NCBI RefSeq assembly: GCF_046736345.1
Contig: NZ_CP157210.1
Span: forward strand, 124,001-188,000
Source: Hyphococcus formosus
GTDB taxonomy: Bacteria > Pseudomonadota > Alphaproteobacteria > Caulobacterales > Parvularculaceae
Length of the DNA stretch: 64,000 nt
Direction: 5' to 3'
Of this stretch, positions 32,771-41,309 are shown piece by piece. The notes under the pieces were generated by a model that did no database searches, was not told the origin of the DNA, and saw nothing but the letters and a program-made list of their open reading frames with translations. A program made the position numbers and the translations under genes. How positions within the stretch are numbered: the first letter of the stretch is position 1; every line of letters starts with the position of its first letter.

Positions 32771-34570
32771 ATGGACCGCAATCTGATCTTGGCGATCGCC
32801 CTTTCGATGGGTGTGCTGTTAGTTTGGGATATTTTCATCGCCGGACCCCAGCGCGAAGCTCAACAAGAAGCGCTGCGCGCAAAGCAAGCTGAACAAGCTG
32901 AGACAATCGCGAGTAATGACGACGCAGAAATGCTCGGTGGCGGCGCGGCGGTTGATGATAAAAAACAAACCGTAGAAGAGGCGCTGGCGACAGCCGGCAA
33001 CCGGGTGAAAATCAAAACCGATACGGTAGAGGGATCGATCAATCTTAATGGCGGTCGTTTGGATGATCTGGTCCTTCTTCAATATCATCAGGAAACCGAT
33101 GAGACGAGCCCACCAATTCGCCTTCTAAGCCCGTCGGAAACGGAACATGGTCACTTCGTACAGCAGGGCTGGATGATGGGCCGCGAAAACGCGACCAATG
33201 CCGTGTGGGAACTCAAAGAAGGTTCCGTGCTGACACCAAGCACGCCGATTACGCTGACGCGCACGAAAGGCGATTTGGTATTCGAGAAAAAAATCTCGAT
33301 CGACGATAAATATATGTTCAAGGTCGAACAGCGCGTTACGAACAATAGCGCGTCCGAACGGACCTTGCGCTCTTATGCAACCGTGACCCAGCGCAACACA
33401 CCCGAAGATTATCGTAACTTCATGATCCTTCATGAAGGTCCGCTCGGTGTCATCGGTAACACTCTATACGAGCGTAAATATAAAACGCTGACCAAAAACA
33501 AAGACAAAAAGGTAAATGCTTCCGGCGAAGGTGGCTGGGTAGGGATCACCAATAAGAACTGGCTTGCCGCTGCGATCCCGCCAAGTGACATGCAAATCGA
33601 GGCGCATCTTCTTAACCGGGGCGACAAGACAGACCCGATTTTTGAAGCCTTTTATCTCATGCCGAGTGAAGTTATCGCGCCCGGCCAATCGGTGGATATT
33701 ACTTCATACATCTTTGGCGGCCCGAAGGATGTCGATCTCCTTCAGTCCTATGAAGCGCCGGTTGAAAAGGGCGGTCTTAATGTCCGCGACTTTGATAAGG
33801 CCGTGGATTGGGGACATCTGTTTTTCCTAACAAGACCAATATTTTACACTCTGAACTTCTTTGGCGATTTAACCGGTAATTTTGGTATTGCGATCCTGAT
33901 TCTGACGCTCTGCATCAAGCTCATTCTCTTCCCCGTGGCCAACAAAGGCTACGAGTCGATGTCGAAGATGAAGAAGCTTCAGCCGGAGATTAAGAAGCTT
34001 CAGGAGAAATATGCTGACGATAAAATGAAGCTCCAGCAGGAGATGATGGCGCTCTACAAAAAGGAAAAGATGAACCCCTTGGCGGGCTGTCTTCCGATCC
34101 TGTTGCAGATGCCGATCTTCTACGCGCTTTATAAAACGCTGTTCGTCACAATCGAGCTTCGGCACCAGCCATTCCTATATATTTCAGATTTGTCTGCGCC
34201 GGATCCGACAACAATTTTCAACCTGTTTGGATTGTTGCCATTTGACCCGACGGTGCTTCCGCTCATCGGCGGTATGTTGGCGATTGGTGTGCTGCCGGTG
34301 ATGATGGGGATCGCCATGTGGTTCCAGACCAAGCTGAACCCGCCGCCCGCAGATCCGGTTCAGGCACAGATTTTTGCGCTGATGCCATTCATCTTCGTGT
34401 TTATCTTCGCGCCATTTGCGGCCGGTCTTGTCCTCTACTGGTTCTGGAACACGGCGCTGTCGATCTTGCAGCAATGGCTGATCATGAAAAAGAACGGCGT
34501 TTCCATCGATTGGGGTGAGCGGTTCAAACTTCCTGGCGCAAAGAAAGACGCCGCTGGCGACGCAAAGTGA
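32771..34570 (+). CDS. yidC: Membrane protein insertase YidC
   Basis: A 599-residue YidC with a membrane helix at residues 3-20, a large periplasmic domain (about 60-340), and a C-terminal core of five helices. The conserved arginine-free hydrophobic groove region includes GCLPILLQMPIFYALYKTL (split as GCLPILLQMP and IFYALYKTL). It inserts membrane proteins with or without SecYEG. It overlaps engB by three bases, a common arrangement in alphaproteobacteria. Confidence 0.97.
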   Translation: MDRNLILAIALSMGVLLVWDIFIAGPQREAQQEALRAKQAEQAETIASNDDAEMLGGGAAVDDKKQTVEEALATAGNRVKIKTDTVEGSINLNGGRLDDLVLLQYHQETDETSPPIRLLSPSETEHGHFVQQGWMMGRENATNAVWELKEGSVLTPSTPITLTRTKGDLVFEKKISIDDKYMFKVEQRVTNNSASERTLRSYATVTQRNTPEDYRNFMILHEGPLGVIGNTLYERKYKTLTKNKDKKVNASGEGGWVGITNKNWLAAAIPPSDMQIEAHLLNRGDKTDPIFEAFYLMPSEVIAPGQSVDITSYIFGGPKDVDLLQSYEAPVEKGGLNVRDFDKAVDWGHLFFLTRPIFYTLNFFGDLTGNFGIAILILTLCIKLILFPVANKGYESMSKMKKLQPEIKKLQEKYADDKMKLQQEMMALYKKEKMNPLAGCLPILLQMPIFYALYKTLFVTIELRHQPFLYISDLSAPDPTTIFNLFGLLPFDPTVLPLIGGMLAIGVLPVMMGIAMWFQTKLNPPPADPVQAQIFALMPFIFVFIFAPFAAGLVLYWFWNTALSILQQWLIMKKNGVSIDWGERFKLPGAKKDAAGDAK

Positions 34571-35211
34571 CGAACCCAGACGAATTCACGCCAGAACAAA
34601 TAGAAGCCGGTCGGCTTCTATTTGCGCGTCCGGCGGTCTTTATGCTTGGCGTTGCCAAGCTTGATGGTCTGCCTGATGAAGGGCCGCCCGAGGTCGCATT
34701 TGCGGGACGGTCGAATGTTGGCAAGTCGTCGCTTCTCAATGCGCTCGTCAATCAAAACGGTTTGGCCCGCGCATCGAACACGCCGGGCCGAACACGAGAG
34801 CTGAATTATTTTGACCTTGAAGGCCAACTCCGGCTCGTGGACCTGCCGGGTTACGGTTATGCGCGGGCATCGCGAAAGGAATCCGAACAATGGATTGCGC
34901 TGACCAAGGCCTTCATGCAGGGGCGGTCAGTACTGCGGCGGGTTTTTGTACTGGTCGATTCGCGCCATGGCCTCAAAGACAGCGATATCGAGATCATGGA
35001 CCTCCTCGACGAGGCCGCTGTGATCTATCAGGTCGTGCTAACCAAGACTGATAAGATCAAACCGACGGCGCTGGAGCATCTCATGCGGACCACGAGCGAG
35101 AAAATATCGCGCCGGCCCGCCGCGCATCCGATTATCCGGGCGACATCGTCGGAAAAAGGCGACGGGATCGACCTTTTGCGTGCGGATATTCACGCCCTGA
35201 TCTCTTCGTAA
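34567..35211 (+). CDS. engB: Ribosome biogenesis GTPase EngB (YihA/YsxC)
   Basis: A 214-residue GTPase. G1 is GRSNVGKSSLLNAL (about 47-60), G2 NTPGRTRELNYF, G3 LVDLPGYGYA, G4 TKTDKI, G5 ATSSEK. Needed for large ribosomal subunit assembly. It uses a GTG start overlapping the yidC stop (GTGA). Confidence 0.96.
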   Translation: MTNPDEFTPEQIEAGRLLFARPAVFMLGVAKLDGLPDEGPPEVAFAGRSNVGKSSLLNALVNQNGLARASNTPGRTRELNYFDLEGQLRLVDLPGYGYARASRKESEQWIALTKAFMQGRSVLRRVFVLVDSRHGLKDSDIEIMDLLDEAAVIYQVVLTKTDKIKPTALEHLMRTTSEKISRRPAAHPIIRATSSEKGDGIDLLRADIHALISS

Positions 35212-35247
35212 AGGTTTTGTTAACCCTCTCGGTGGCGTCTTAGGCGC

Positions 35248-36189
35248 ATGGCAAAGTCATCTTCAGCGGAAAAGGCCCTTCGGCACTGGTGCACCCTTTT
35301 CGCCCAGCACCTCAAGGCGGAGAAGCGCGCAAGCATCTATACCCAGCGTAATTATCTCTCGGCGCTTGAACGCTTCGAGACCTTTTTGATCGACCATCTG
35401 GGTGGCCCGCCAAGCATTGACGATCTTGCGAAATTAGAAACCCGTGATTTTCGCGCCTATCTGGCGCAGCGTAGAAATGAAGGGCTGGCTCCGCCAAGCC
35501 TTAAGTTGGAATTATCAGCGCTCAAAACATTTTTCAGCTTTCTTCGCAAACGCGCCAATATCGAAAATGACGCGATCGCGACCATGCGCGGCCCGCGCGC
35601 GAAAGAACGACTGCCGCGGCCAATTTCGCAAAAAGATGCGGACGCGGTAATTGACGCTGCGGGCAAGTTGAAAACGACTACGCAAAAAGAGAATTGGGAA
35701 TTGTGCCGCGACGCTGCGCTCATGACGCTTCTTTATGGGGTCGGGCTGCGGATTTCTGAGGCCCTATCGTTACGCTGGGGTGATGCGCCGATTGCCGAAG
35801 CGATTTCGATCAAGGGGAAGGGGGCAAAAACGCGGATTGTACCAGTCGTGCCGGCTGCGCGTGAAGGGATTGACGCCTATATTGCGGCATGCCCCTATGG
35901 TACCGACGCGGATGATCCGTTGTTTTTTTCAAAACGCGGCAAGCCATTGTCTGCGCGTCAGGCGCAATTGACCATGGCGAAACTTCGCGCAGCACTTGGC
36001 CTGCCGGATAGTGCTACGCCGCATGCAATGCGGCATTCATTCGCCACGCACCTTTTATCCGCAGGCGGAGACTTACGCACAATTCAGGAATTACTCGGGC
36101 ACTCATCCCTCGCGGCGACCCAGCGCTACACCAAAATCGACAGCGAAAATATGCTTCGTATTTTTGATAAGGCTCATCCGCGCGCCTAG
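35248..36189 (+). CDS. xerC: Tyrosine recombinase XerC
   Basis: A 313-residue tyrosine recombinase. The N-terminal SAM-like domain contacts DNA (about 10-110). The catalytic domain has the first Arg in GVGLRISEALSLRW (about 170-183), Lys in KGKGAKTR, HAMRHSFATHLL with His and Arg (about 259-270), GHSS (about 285) and the nucleophile Tyr in QRYTKI (about 294). This full R-K-HxxR-H-Y set, with no integrase-type flanks, fits a chromosome dimer-resolution XerC. It ends overlapping the alanine symporter gene by four bases on the other strand. Confidence 0.92.
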   Translation: MAKSSSAEKALRHWCTLFAQHLKAEKRASIYTQRNYLSALERFETFLIDHLGGPPSIDDLAKLETRDFRAYLAQRRNEGLAPPSLKLELSALKTFFSFLRKRANIENDAIATMRGPRAKERLPRPISQKDADAVIDAAGKLKTTTQKENWELCRDAALMTLLYGVGLRISEALSLRWGDAPIAEAISIKGKGAKTRIVPVVPAAREGIDAYIAACPYGTDADDPLFFSKRGKPLSARQAQLTMAKLRAALGLPDSATPHAMRHSFATHLLSAGGDLRTIQELLGHSSLAATQRYTKIDSENMLRIFDKAHPRA

Positions 36190-37619
36190 ATATTGTGTTT
36201 CAATTCATAGGCTTTCACGTCGCGCTTAATTTCCGGCAACATCAAATACAGAACCAAGATGTTCGGAATTGCCATTGCGAAAATCATCGAGTCGATAAAG
36301 TCGAGAATTGAAGATACCGATAGTGCCGCACTGGCGCATAGCAACACACAGATTGCGACTTTGAATATTATGTCGATTTGTTTTGATCCATTGGTCAAAT
36401 ATCCGACCGCTTGCGCGCCATAGAACACCCAACTGACCACGGACGTGAAGGCAAATAGCGTCGATGAGATGAGCAAAATAATCGGGAACCAAGCAAAGGT
36501 TCCGGCAAACGCATTTGACGTGATTTGAATGCCCACAGCGCCTTCTTGATACATGAATGGCTCATACGCACCGGTTAGAATAACGACGAGTGCTGTGATC
36601 GTACATACGACAACGGTGTCGATAAACGGTTCAAGGAGTGCGACATAGCCCTCTGTCAATGGCTCGTTCGTTTTGACCGCGGAATGGGCAATCGCTGCGG
36701 ACCCCACACCAGCTTCACTTGAATAGGTTGCACGGCGCATACCATTGATCAGTGCCCCGACCATACCGCCACCCGCAGCTTCGAGGCCAAATGCACTTTT
36801 GAATATGGTTACAATAACATCGGGGAGTGAGGAAATATTCAAAGCAATGATGATAATTGCGGCCCCGAGATAAAGAATAGCCATAAATGGAACCAGTCGG
36901 CTAGCCATCAAGCCAATGCGTTTGATGCCGCCCAGAGCGATAAAGGCCACGAGCGCAGACATGACCGTCGCAAAGGTCAATGGCGCTGATATGCCGGTTA
37001 CATTCGCGAACTGTGCGTGTGATTGATTGATTTGGAAAAAGCTGATTGATCCGCCAATGGTCATCAGTGCGAAGAAAATTGCTACACCTTTACCAATGGT
37101 TTTTAGGCCACGTCGGTTGAACTCTGCCTCTATATAATACATCGGGCCACCGATGCTGCGGCCGTCGGGAAGGATTTTTCGGTATTTCACCGCCATGGCA
37201 CATTCGGCAAATTTGGTGGCCATGCCAAAAAAACCCGCAATGATCATCCAAAAGACCGCCCCTGGGCCACCAATGACAATGGCTATTGGAACGGATGCGA
37301 TGTTGCCGAGGCCAATAGTGCCGGAAAGCGCAGCGGAGAGCGCCTGGAAGTGAGAGATCTCGCCGTCAGCGCCATCCTGGTCATGCGGATTAAAGACCAT
37401 GGAGACCGCATGTCGGAAGCCACGAAAATTGATAAAGCGCAGTGAGACGGTCATCACCACGCCTGCAACCATGAGCCAGACGACCACAAGCGGGAGGGAA
37501 ACGCCGCCAACGTCGACCGCGTAGAATATAATGGATGCAACGAAATCGCTGACGGGGCTGAGCGTATTGTTGATTGTGTCGGCTAAGTTATTGGAATTTT
37601 CGACGCCGTCCATCATCAC
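36186..37619 (-). CDS. Sodium:alanine/glycine symporter (AGCS family)
   Basis: A 477-residue integral membrane protein of the alanine/glycine:cation symporter family. It has about 11 helices; the conserved GTIGLGNIASVPIAIVIGGPGAVFWM (split GTIGLGNIASVP / IAIVIGGPGAVFWM) with the Na+ site and the later MRRATYSSEAGVGSAAIAH region are diagnostic. Imports alanine or glycine with Na+. The start is an ATG run at 37619 (MMMDGVEN); the exact Met is uncertain. Confidence 0.9.
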   Translation of the reverse strand: MMMDGVENSNNLADTINNTLSPVSDFVASIIFYAVDVGGVSLPLVVVWLMVAGVVMTVSLRFINFRGFRHAVSMVFNPHDQDGADGEISHFQALSAALSGTIGLGNIASVPIAIVIGGPGAVFWMIIAGFFGMATKFAECAMAVKYRKILPDGRSIGGPMYYIEAEFNRRGLKTIGKGVAIFFALMTIGGSISFFQINQSHAQFANVTGISAPLTFATVMSALVAFIALGGIKRIGLMASRLVPFMAILYLGAAIIIIALNISSLPDVIVTIFKSAFGLEAAGGGMVGALINGMRRATYSSEAGVGSAAIAHSAVKTNEPLTEGYVALLEPFIDTVVVCTITALVVILTGAYEPFMYQEGAVGIQITSNAFAGTFAWFPIILLISSTLFAFTSVVSWVFYGAQAVGYLTNGSKQIDIIFKVAICVLLCASAALSVSSILDFIDSMIFAMAIPNILVLYLMLPEIKRDVKAYELKHNI

Positions 37620-37694
37620 CCCCGAATGGGCTCACGCCCTTTAATTCAAGCGCGCAAGCCTATCAGGGTTGTTTACTTTGTCACGACCGTATTT

Positions 37695-38864
37695 TTATAG
37701 GCCGGAAAGCGCGTGATCGAGATCGCGGCGCAGATCCTCAAGATCCTCCACGCCAACGGACATACGCACCAACGCGTCGTCTACGCCCAACTCTGCGCGG
37801 CGTTCAGGCGGGATAGACGCATGGGTCATAATGCCGGGATGTTCGATAAGGCTTTCAACGCCGCCGAGGGATTCGGCAAGGGTAAAAAGCTCGACACGTT
37901 CCAGCATGGTTTTTGCGGCATCAAGGCCACCTTTCAGGAAGATCGTTACCATGCCGCCATAGGCATCCATTTGGCGTTTCGCCACCTCATGGCCGGGATG
38001 CGATTTGAGGCCCGGGTAATTGACGCGGTCTATCGCCGGATGCTTTTCGAGCCACTCTGCCAATGCCAATGCGTTGGAGGTTGATCGTTCGAGGCGGAGC
38101 GCCAATGTTTTCAGGCCGCGCAATGCGAGAAAACTATCAAACGGGCCTTGAATTCCGCCCACGGAGTTTTGCAAGAATGCTAATTTATCGCCAAGGTCGT
38201 TGTCGTTGACCACTAACACGCCGCCAATAACGTCCGAATGCCCGCCCAGATATTTCGTTGCGGAATGCATGACAATATCGGCACCAAAGTCGAGCGGCCG
38301 TTGGCAATAGGGAGAGGCGAATGTGTTATCGCAGCCGACCAGCAATCCGTGTTTATGCGCGATCTTGGCAATGGCTTCGATATCCACAATTTTCAAAAGG
38401 GGATTGGTTGGCGTTTCGAGCCAGACCAGTTTGGTTTCGGGCGTGATTGCCGCTTCGAGGTTTTCTGGCTTGGTCAAATCTACATAATTGAATGACATAT
38501 TCGCGGAATCTTTCCGTACACGCTCGAAAAGCCGGAAAGTGCCGCCATAGACATCATCCATCGCAATCACATTGCTGCCCGCCGGCAGAAGCTCAAGCAT
38601 TGTCGAAATTGCCGCCATGCCAGATGCAAAAGCAAAACCCCGCGATCCGTTTTCAAGATCGGCGATGCAACGCTCATAGGCGTGACGGGTTGGGTTCGCG
38701 CCGCGCGCATAAACAAAGCCCTTATGAACGCCCGGGCTTTCCTGAGCGTAGGTCGATGTTTGATAGATTGGCTGCATGACAGCGCCTGTGGTCGGGTCAT
38801 GTTCCTGACCGGCATGAATTACGCGTGTCGCAAAGGCAGGGCGGTTTTTGTTATTGTCTGACAT
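37695..38864 (-). CDS. Cystathionine gamma-synthase/gamma-lyase-type PLP enzyme
   Basis: A 389-residue Cys/Met-metabolism PLP enzyme. The Schiff-base Lys lies in HSATKYLGGHSDVIGG (about residues 196-211). TSTYAQESPGVHKGFVYARGANPTR, DNTFASPYCQRPLDFGADIV and the PGLKSHPGHEVAKRQM stretch (each given in part) match the family. Position beside a cystathionine beta-synthase-like gene suggests reverse transsulfuration (cystathionine to cysteine), so gamma-lyase is favoured, but gamma-synthase cannot be excluded by sequence alone. Confidence 0.85.
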   Translation of the reverse strand: MSDNNKNRPAFATRVIHAGQEHDPTTGAVMQPIYQTSTYAQESPGVHKGFVYARGANPTRHAYERCIADLENGSRGFAFASGMAAISTMLELLPAGSNVIAMDDVYGGTFRLFERVRKDSANMSFNYVDLTKPENLEAAITPETKLVWLETPTNPLLKIVDIEAIAKIAHKHGLLVGCDNTFASPYCQRPLDFGADIVMHSATKYLGGHSDVIGGVLVVNDNDLGDKLAFLQNSVGGIQGPFDSFLALRGLKTLALRLERSTSNALALAEWLEKHPAIDRVNYPGLKSHPGHEVAKRQMDAYGGMVTIFLKGGLDAAKTMLERVELFTLAESLGGVESLIEHPGIMTHASIPPERRAELGVDDALVRMSVGVEDLEDLRRDLDHALSGL

Positions 38865-38938
38865 TGGTCATTGCCTCAAATTTTTCCGCGCAATAGGCGC
38901 GTCTCTGGCATTGGACTTGGCGCGCCTGACCGCGAAGG

Positions 38939-39400
38939 TCAACCCTGTCGCTTTAAGCGCACAATGGCTTCGTCGAGGGCGGAGAGAAATCGCGAACGAT
39001 CCGCTTTTTGGAACGGGGCAGGGCCGCCGACGGCATCGCCACCGGCTCGCAGATCCGACATAATCGCGCGGGAGGCAAGGGCTGATCCGATGGAGTCCTT
39101 GGTGAAGGGAGTGCCCTTCGGGCCGAGCACCGTGGCGTCCATTTTAAGGCAACGTTCGGCTAAAAGAATGTCTGCCGTGATTACAATTGAATTCACATGC
39201 GCGTGTTCGGCGACATAATCATCTGCGGCGTCGTAATGGTCGTTCACCGTGATCCGTTTGATCAATGGGTGCCGGGGAATACGAATCGGCGCGTTCGCGA
39301 CGACACTGACCGGCACATCATAGCGAAAGGCGACCTTGTAGGTTTCTTCCTTAACCGGGCAGGCGTCAGCGTCGATGAAAATTTCCAAAGTTTTGCTCAT
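38939..39400 (-). CDS. YaiI/YqxD (DUF188) family protein
   Basis: A 153-residue protein of the UPF0178/DUF188 family. The opening EIFIDADACPVKEE (about residues 6-19) and the late TADILLAERCL and GTPFTKDSIG segments are family signatures; it is a PIN-like-fold protein of unknown activity. It is separated by 74 bases from the Cys/Met PLP gene downstream. Confidence 0.88.
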   Translation of the reverse strand: MSKTLEIFIDADACPVKEETYKVAFRYDVPVSVVANAPIRIPRHPLIKRITVNDHYDAADDYVAEHAHVNSIVITADILLAERCLKMDATVLGPKGTPFTKDSIGSALASRAIMSDLRAGGDAVGGPAPFQKADRSRFLSALDEAIVRLKRQG

Positions 39401-39441
39401 TGGTGATTTCTATCGATTTTTATGCCGACGAACAATTAATA

Positions 39442-39470
39442 GAGCCCGGATCATGTCCGGGATGACGAGG
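39442..39470. repeat. REP-like palindromic element
   Basis: CCCGGA-TCATG-TCCGGG palindrome followed by ATGACGAGG, and an inverted partial copy (GTCATCCGGAC) at about 39481. This pattern is typical of dispersed intergenic palindromes of alphaproteobacteria. It fills much of the 130-base intergenic space. Confidence 0.5.
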
Positions 39471-39529
39471 TGCATTGCCTGTCATCCGGACGGTAGGCAG
39501 AAACCAACAAGAAGCGCGGACTTATGATT

Positions 39530-39874
39530 TTATCCCAACACCGCTTCTTGCGTGTCTTTTGACCAACCAACGAAAACTTGCGTCGGGCCATTTACGATGA
39601 TGGGGCGTTTCATCAACGTCGGGTTATCATGCATCAGTTTGATGGCTTTTTTCTCATTCAGACCATCCTTTTCGGCGGGGTCTAAATTGCGCCATGTGGT
39701 TGATGCTTTGTTCAGTAGCTTTTCGGTCCCGACTGCGGCGGCCCAGCGACCAATCTGCGTCGCGCTGACGGGCTCCTCGCGAACATCGTGAAACGCGTAG
39801 GTGATGTTTGCTCCATCAAGCGCTTTCTTGACCTTGCGGCAGGTGTCGCAGGTTTTTAGGCCGTATACGTCCAT
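39530..39874 (-). CDS. ArsC/Spx-family thioredoxin-fold protein
   Basis: A 114-residue ArsC/YffB/Spx-like protein. The opening VYGLKTCDTCRKVKKAL (about residues 3-19) has the CxxC redox site, followed by DVREEP and late KRPIIVN. It could act as an arsenate-reductase-like or glutathione-dependent oxidoreductase, but no ars operon is present. It overlaps the stop of the cystathionine beta-synthase-like gene by one base (TAATG), so the two are translationally coupled. Confidence 0.85.
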   Translation of the reverse strand: MDVYGLKTCDTCRKVKKALDGANITYAFHDVREEPVSATQIGRWAAAVGTEKLLNKASTTWRNLDPAEKDGLNEKKAIKLMHDNPTLMKRPIIVNGPTQVFVGWSKDTQEAVLG

Positions 39875-41262
39875 TATGCCACCTGCAGGCGAAGATAATT
39901 GAGCAAATCAGTGCGCGTAATCAAGCCCTCAAATTTGCCGCCTTTCAGCACAACCGCGACATGACCTTTTGCAAAAATCGGCAAAAGCGATTGCATATCC
40001 TGACCCGCGTCGAGGGTTTCTACGCGATAGGTCATGGCCGATTTTACCGGGTCTTTGAACTTGTCGCGATTTCTGACGACCGCGAATAACAGGTCCTCTT
40101 CGTCGAGCAGTCCCGCGACATTGCCGTCATCATCAAGAACCGGCAATTGCGAGATATCATAGAGTTTCATTTTGCCGTAGGCCGACATCAGCGTGTCATC
40201 AGGCTTTACGGTGACAGTTTGTTGTTCTGAGTGATGGCGCGTAATCAGGTCTGTGAGATCGCCTTTGGGCGCGCGCTTTAAAAAGCCCTGATCATACATC
40301 CAGTAGTCATTGAACATCTTTGAGAGATATTTGTCGCCGCGGTCGCAAACAAAAGCGACAACGCGTTTCTTTTTCTTTTGCGCGCGGCAATATTTAAGCG
40401 CTGCGGCAAGGATTGTACCCGATGACGACCCGGCGAGAATTCCTTCCTTACGCAGAAGGTCCCGCGCGGCTTCAAAGCTCTCACGATCTGTGATGCCATA
40501 GGCGGCCTTAACGCGAGAGAGGTCTGCGATATCGGGGATAAAGTCCTCGCCAATTCCTTCGACCAACCACGACCCGACTTCGTTCGGTATTGCGCCCGTA
40601 TTGACATAATCCGTAAGGATCGAACCTTTCGGGTCCGCCAGAATGATTTCGACATTCGGCGCAGTTTCATTGAAAAAGTTTGAAAGCCCCGTAATCGTAC
40701 CGCCAGAGCCGACACCAGCGACGATGGCATCGAGATCATTGTCCATCTGGCCCCAAATTTCCGGGCCAGTGCCTTTTTCATGGGCGACGGGATTCGCAGC
40801 GTTGCCAAACTGGTTGACGTAAAACGCACCGGTCTCTTTTGCGATGCGCTCGGCCATGTCCTGATAATAATCGGGATGGCCTTTGCCGACGTCAGATCGC
40901 GTCAGGCGCACATCGGCACCGAGCGCTTTTAGATGGAAGATTTTTTCCTGTGCCATTTTATCCGGCACAACGATGATGGTTTTGTACCCTTTTTGGGCGG
41001 CGACGAGCGCCAATGCGAGGCCGGTATTTCCGGCGGTCGCCTCAATGATCGTACCGCCGGGCTTTAGCTTGCCCTCGCGTTCTGCGGCTTCGATCATGGC
41101 GATACCGATGCGGTCTTTAATGGAGCCGCCGGGGTTCGACGCTTCGAGTTTGAGATACAACTCGCAAGGCCCCGTATCGATATTGGAGATCTTGACCATC
41201 GGGGTTTTGCCAACCCCTTCGAGTACATTGTCGTAGACAGGACCGAATGGCGTTTCTTTCAT
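39874..41262 (-). CDS. Cystathionine beta-synthase with CBS domains
   Basis: A 462-residue enzyme made of a fold-type II PLP domain and two C-terminal CBS domains. The PLP Lys is in NPGGSIKDRIGIAM (about 43-56), the Asn-containing ATAGNTGLALAL follows, and the PLP phosphate loop is GVGSGGTITG. Residues from about 345 form two CBS repeats (YDISQLPVLDDDGNVAGLLDEEDLLF is one, given partly) that bind adenosyl ligands in other CBS enzymes. It makes cystathionine from serine and homocysteine. It and the Cys/Met gene at 37695 form the reverse transsulfuration pair. Human-like regulation by S-adenosylmethionine is possible, not visible. Confidence 0.88.
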   Translation of the reverse strand: MKETPFGPVYDNVLEGVGKTPMVKISNIDTGPCELYLKLEASNPGGSIKDRIGIAMIEAAEREGKLKPGGTIIEATAGNTGLALALVAAQKGYKTIIVVPDKMAQEKIFHLKALGADVRLTRSDVGKGHPDYYQDMAERIAKETGAFYVNQFGNAANPVAHEKGTGPEIWGQMDNDLDAIVAGVGSGGTITGLSNFFNETAPNVEIILADPKGSILTDYVNTGAIPNEVGSWLVEGIGEDFIPDIADLSRVKAAYGITDRESFEAARDLLRKEGILAGSSSGTILAAALKYCRAQKKKKRVVAFVCDRGDKYLSKMFNDYWMYDQGFLKRAPKGDLTDLITRHHSEQQTVTVKPDDTLMSAYGKMKLYDISQLPVLDDDGNVAGLLDEEDLLFAVVRNRDKFKDPVKSAMTYRVETLDAGQDMQSLLPIFAKGHVAVVLKGGKFEGLITRTDLLNYLRLQVA

Positions 41263-41309
41263 GGAGAAATCCTCAACTGGTGTTGAGGCGACTTAACCCA
41301 AAGCGGCTG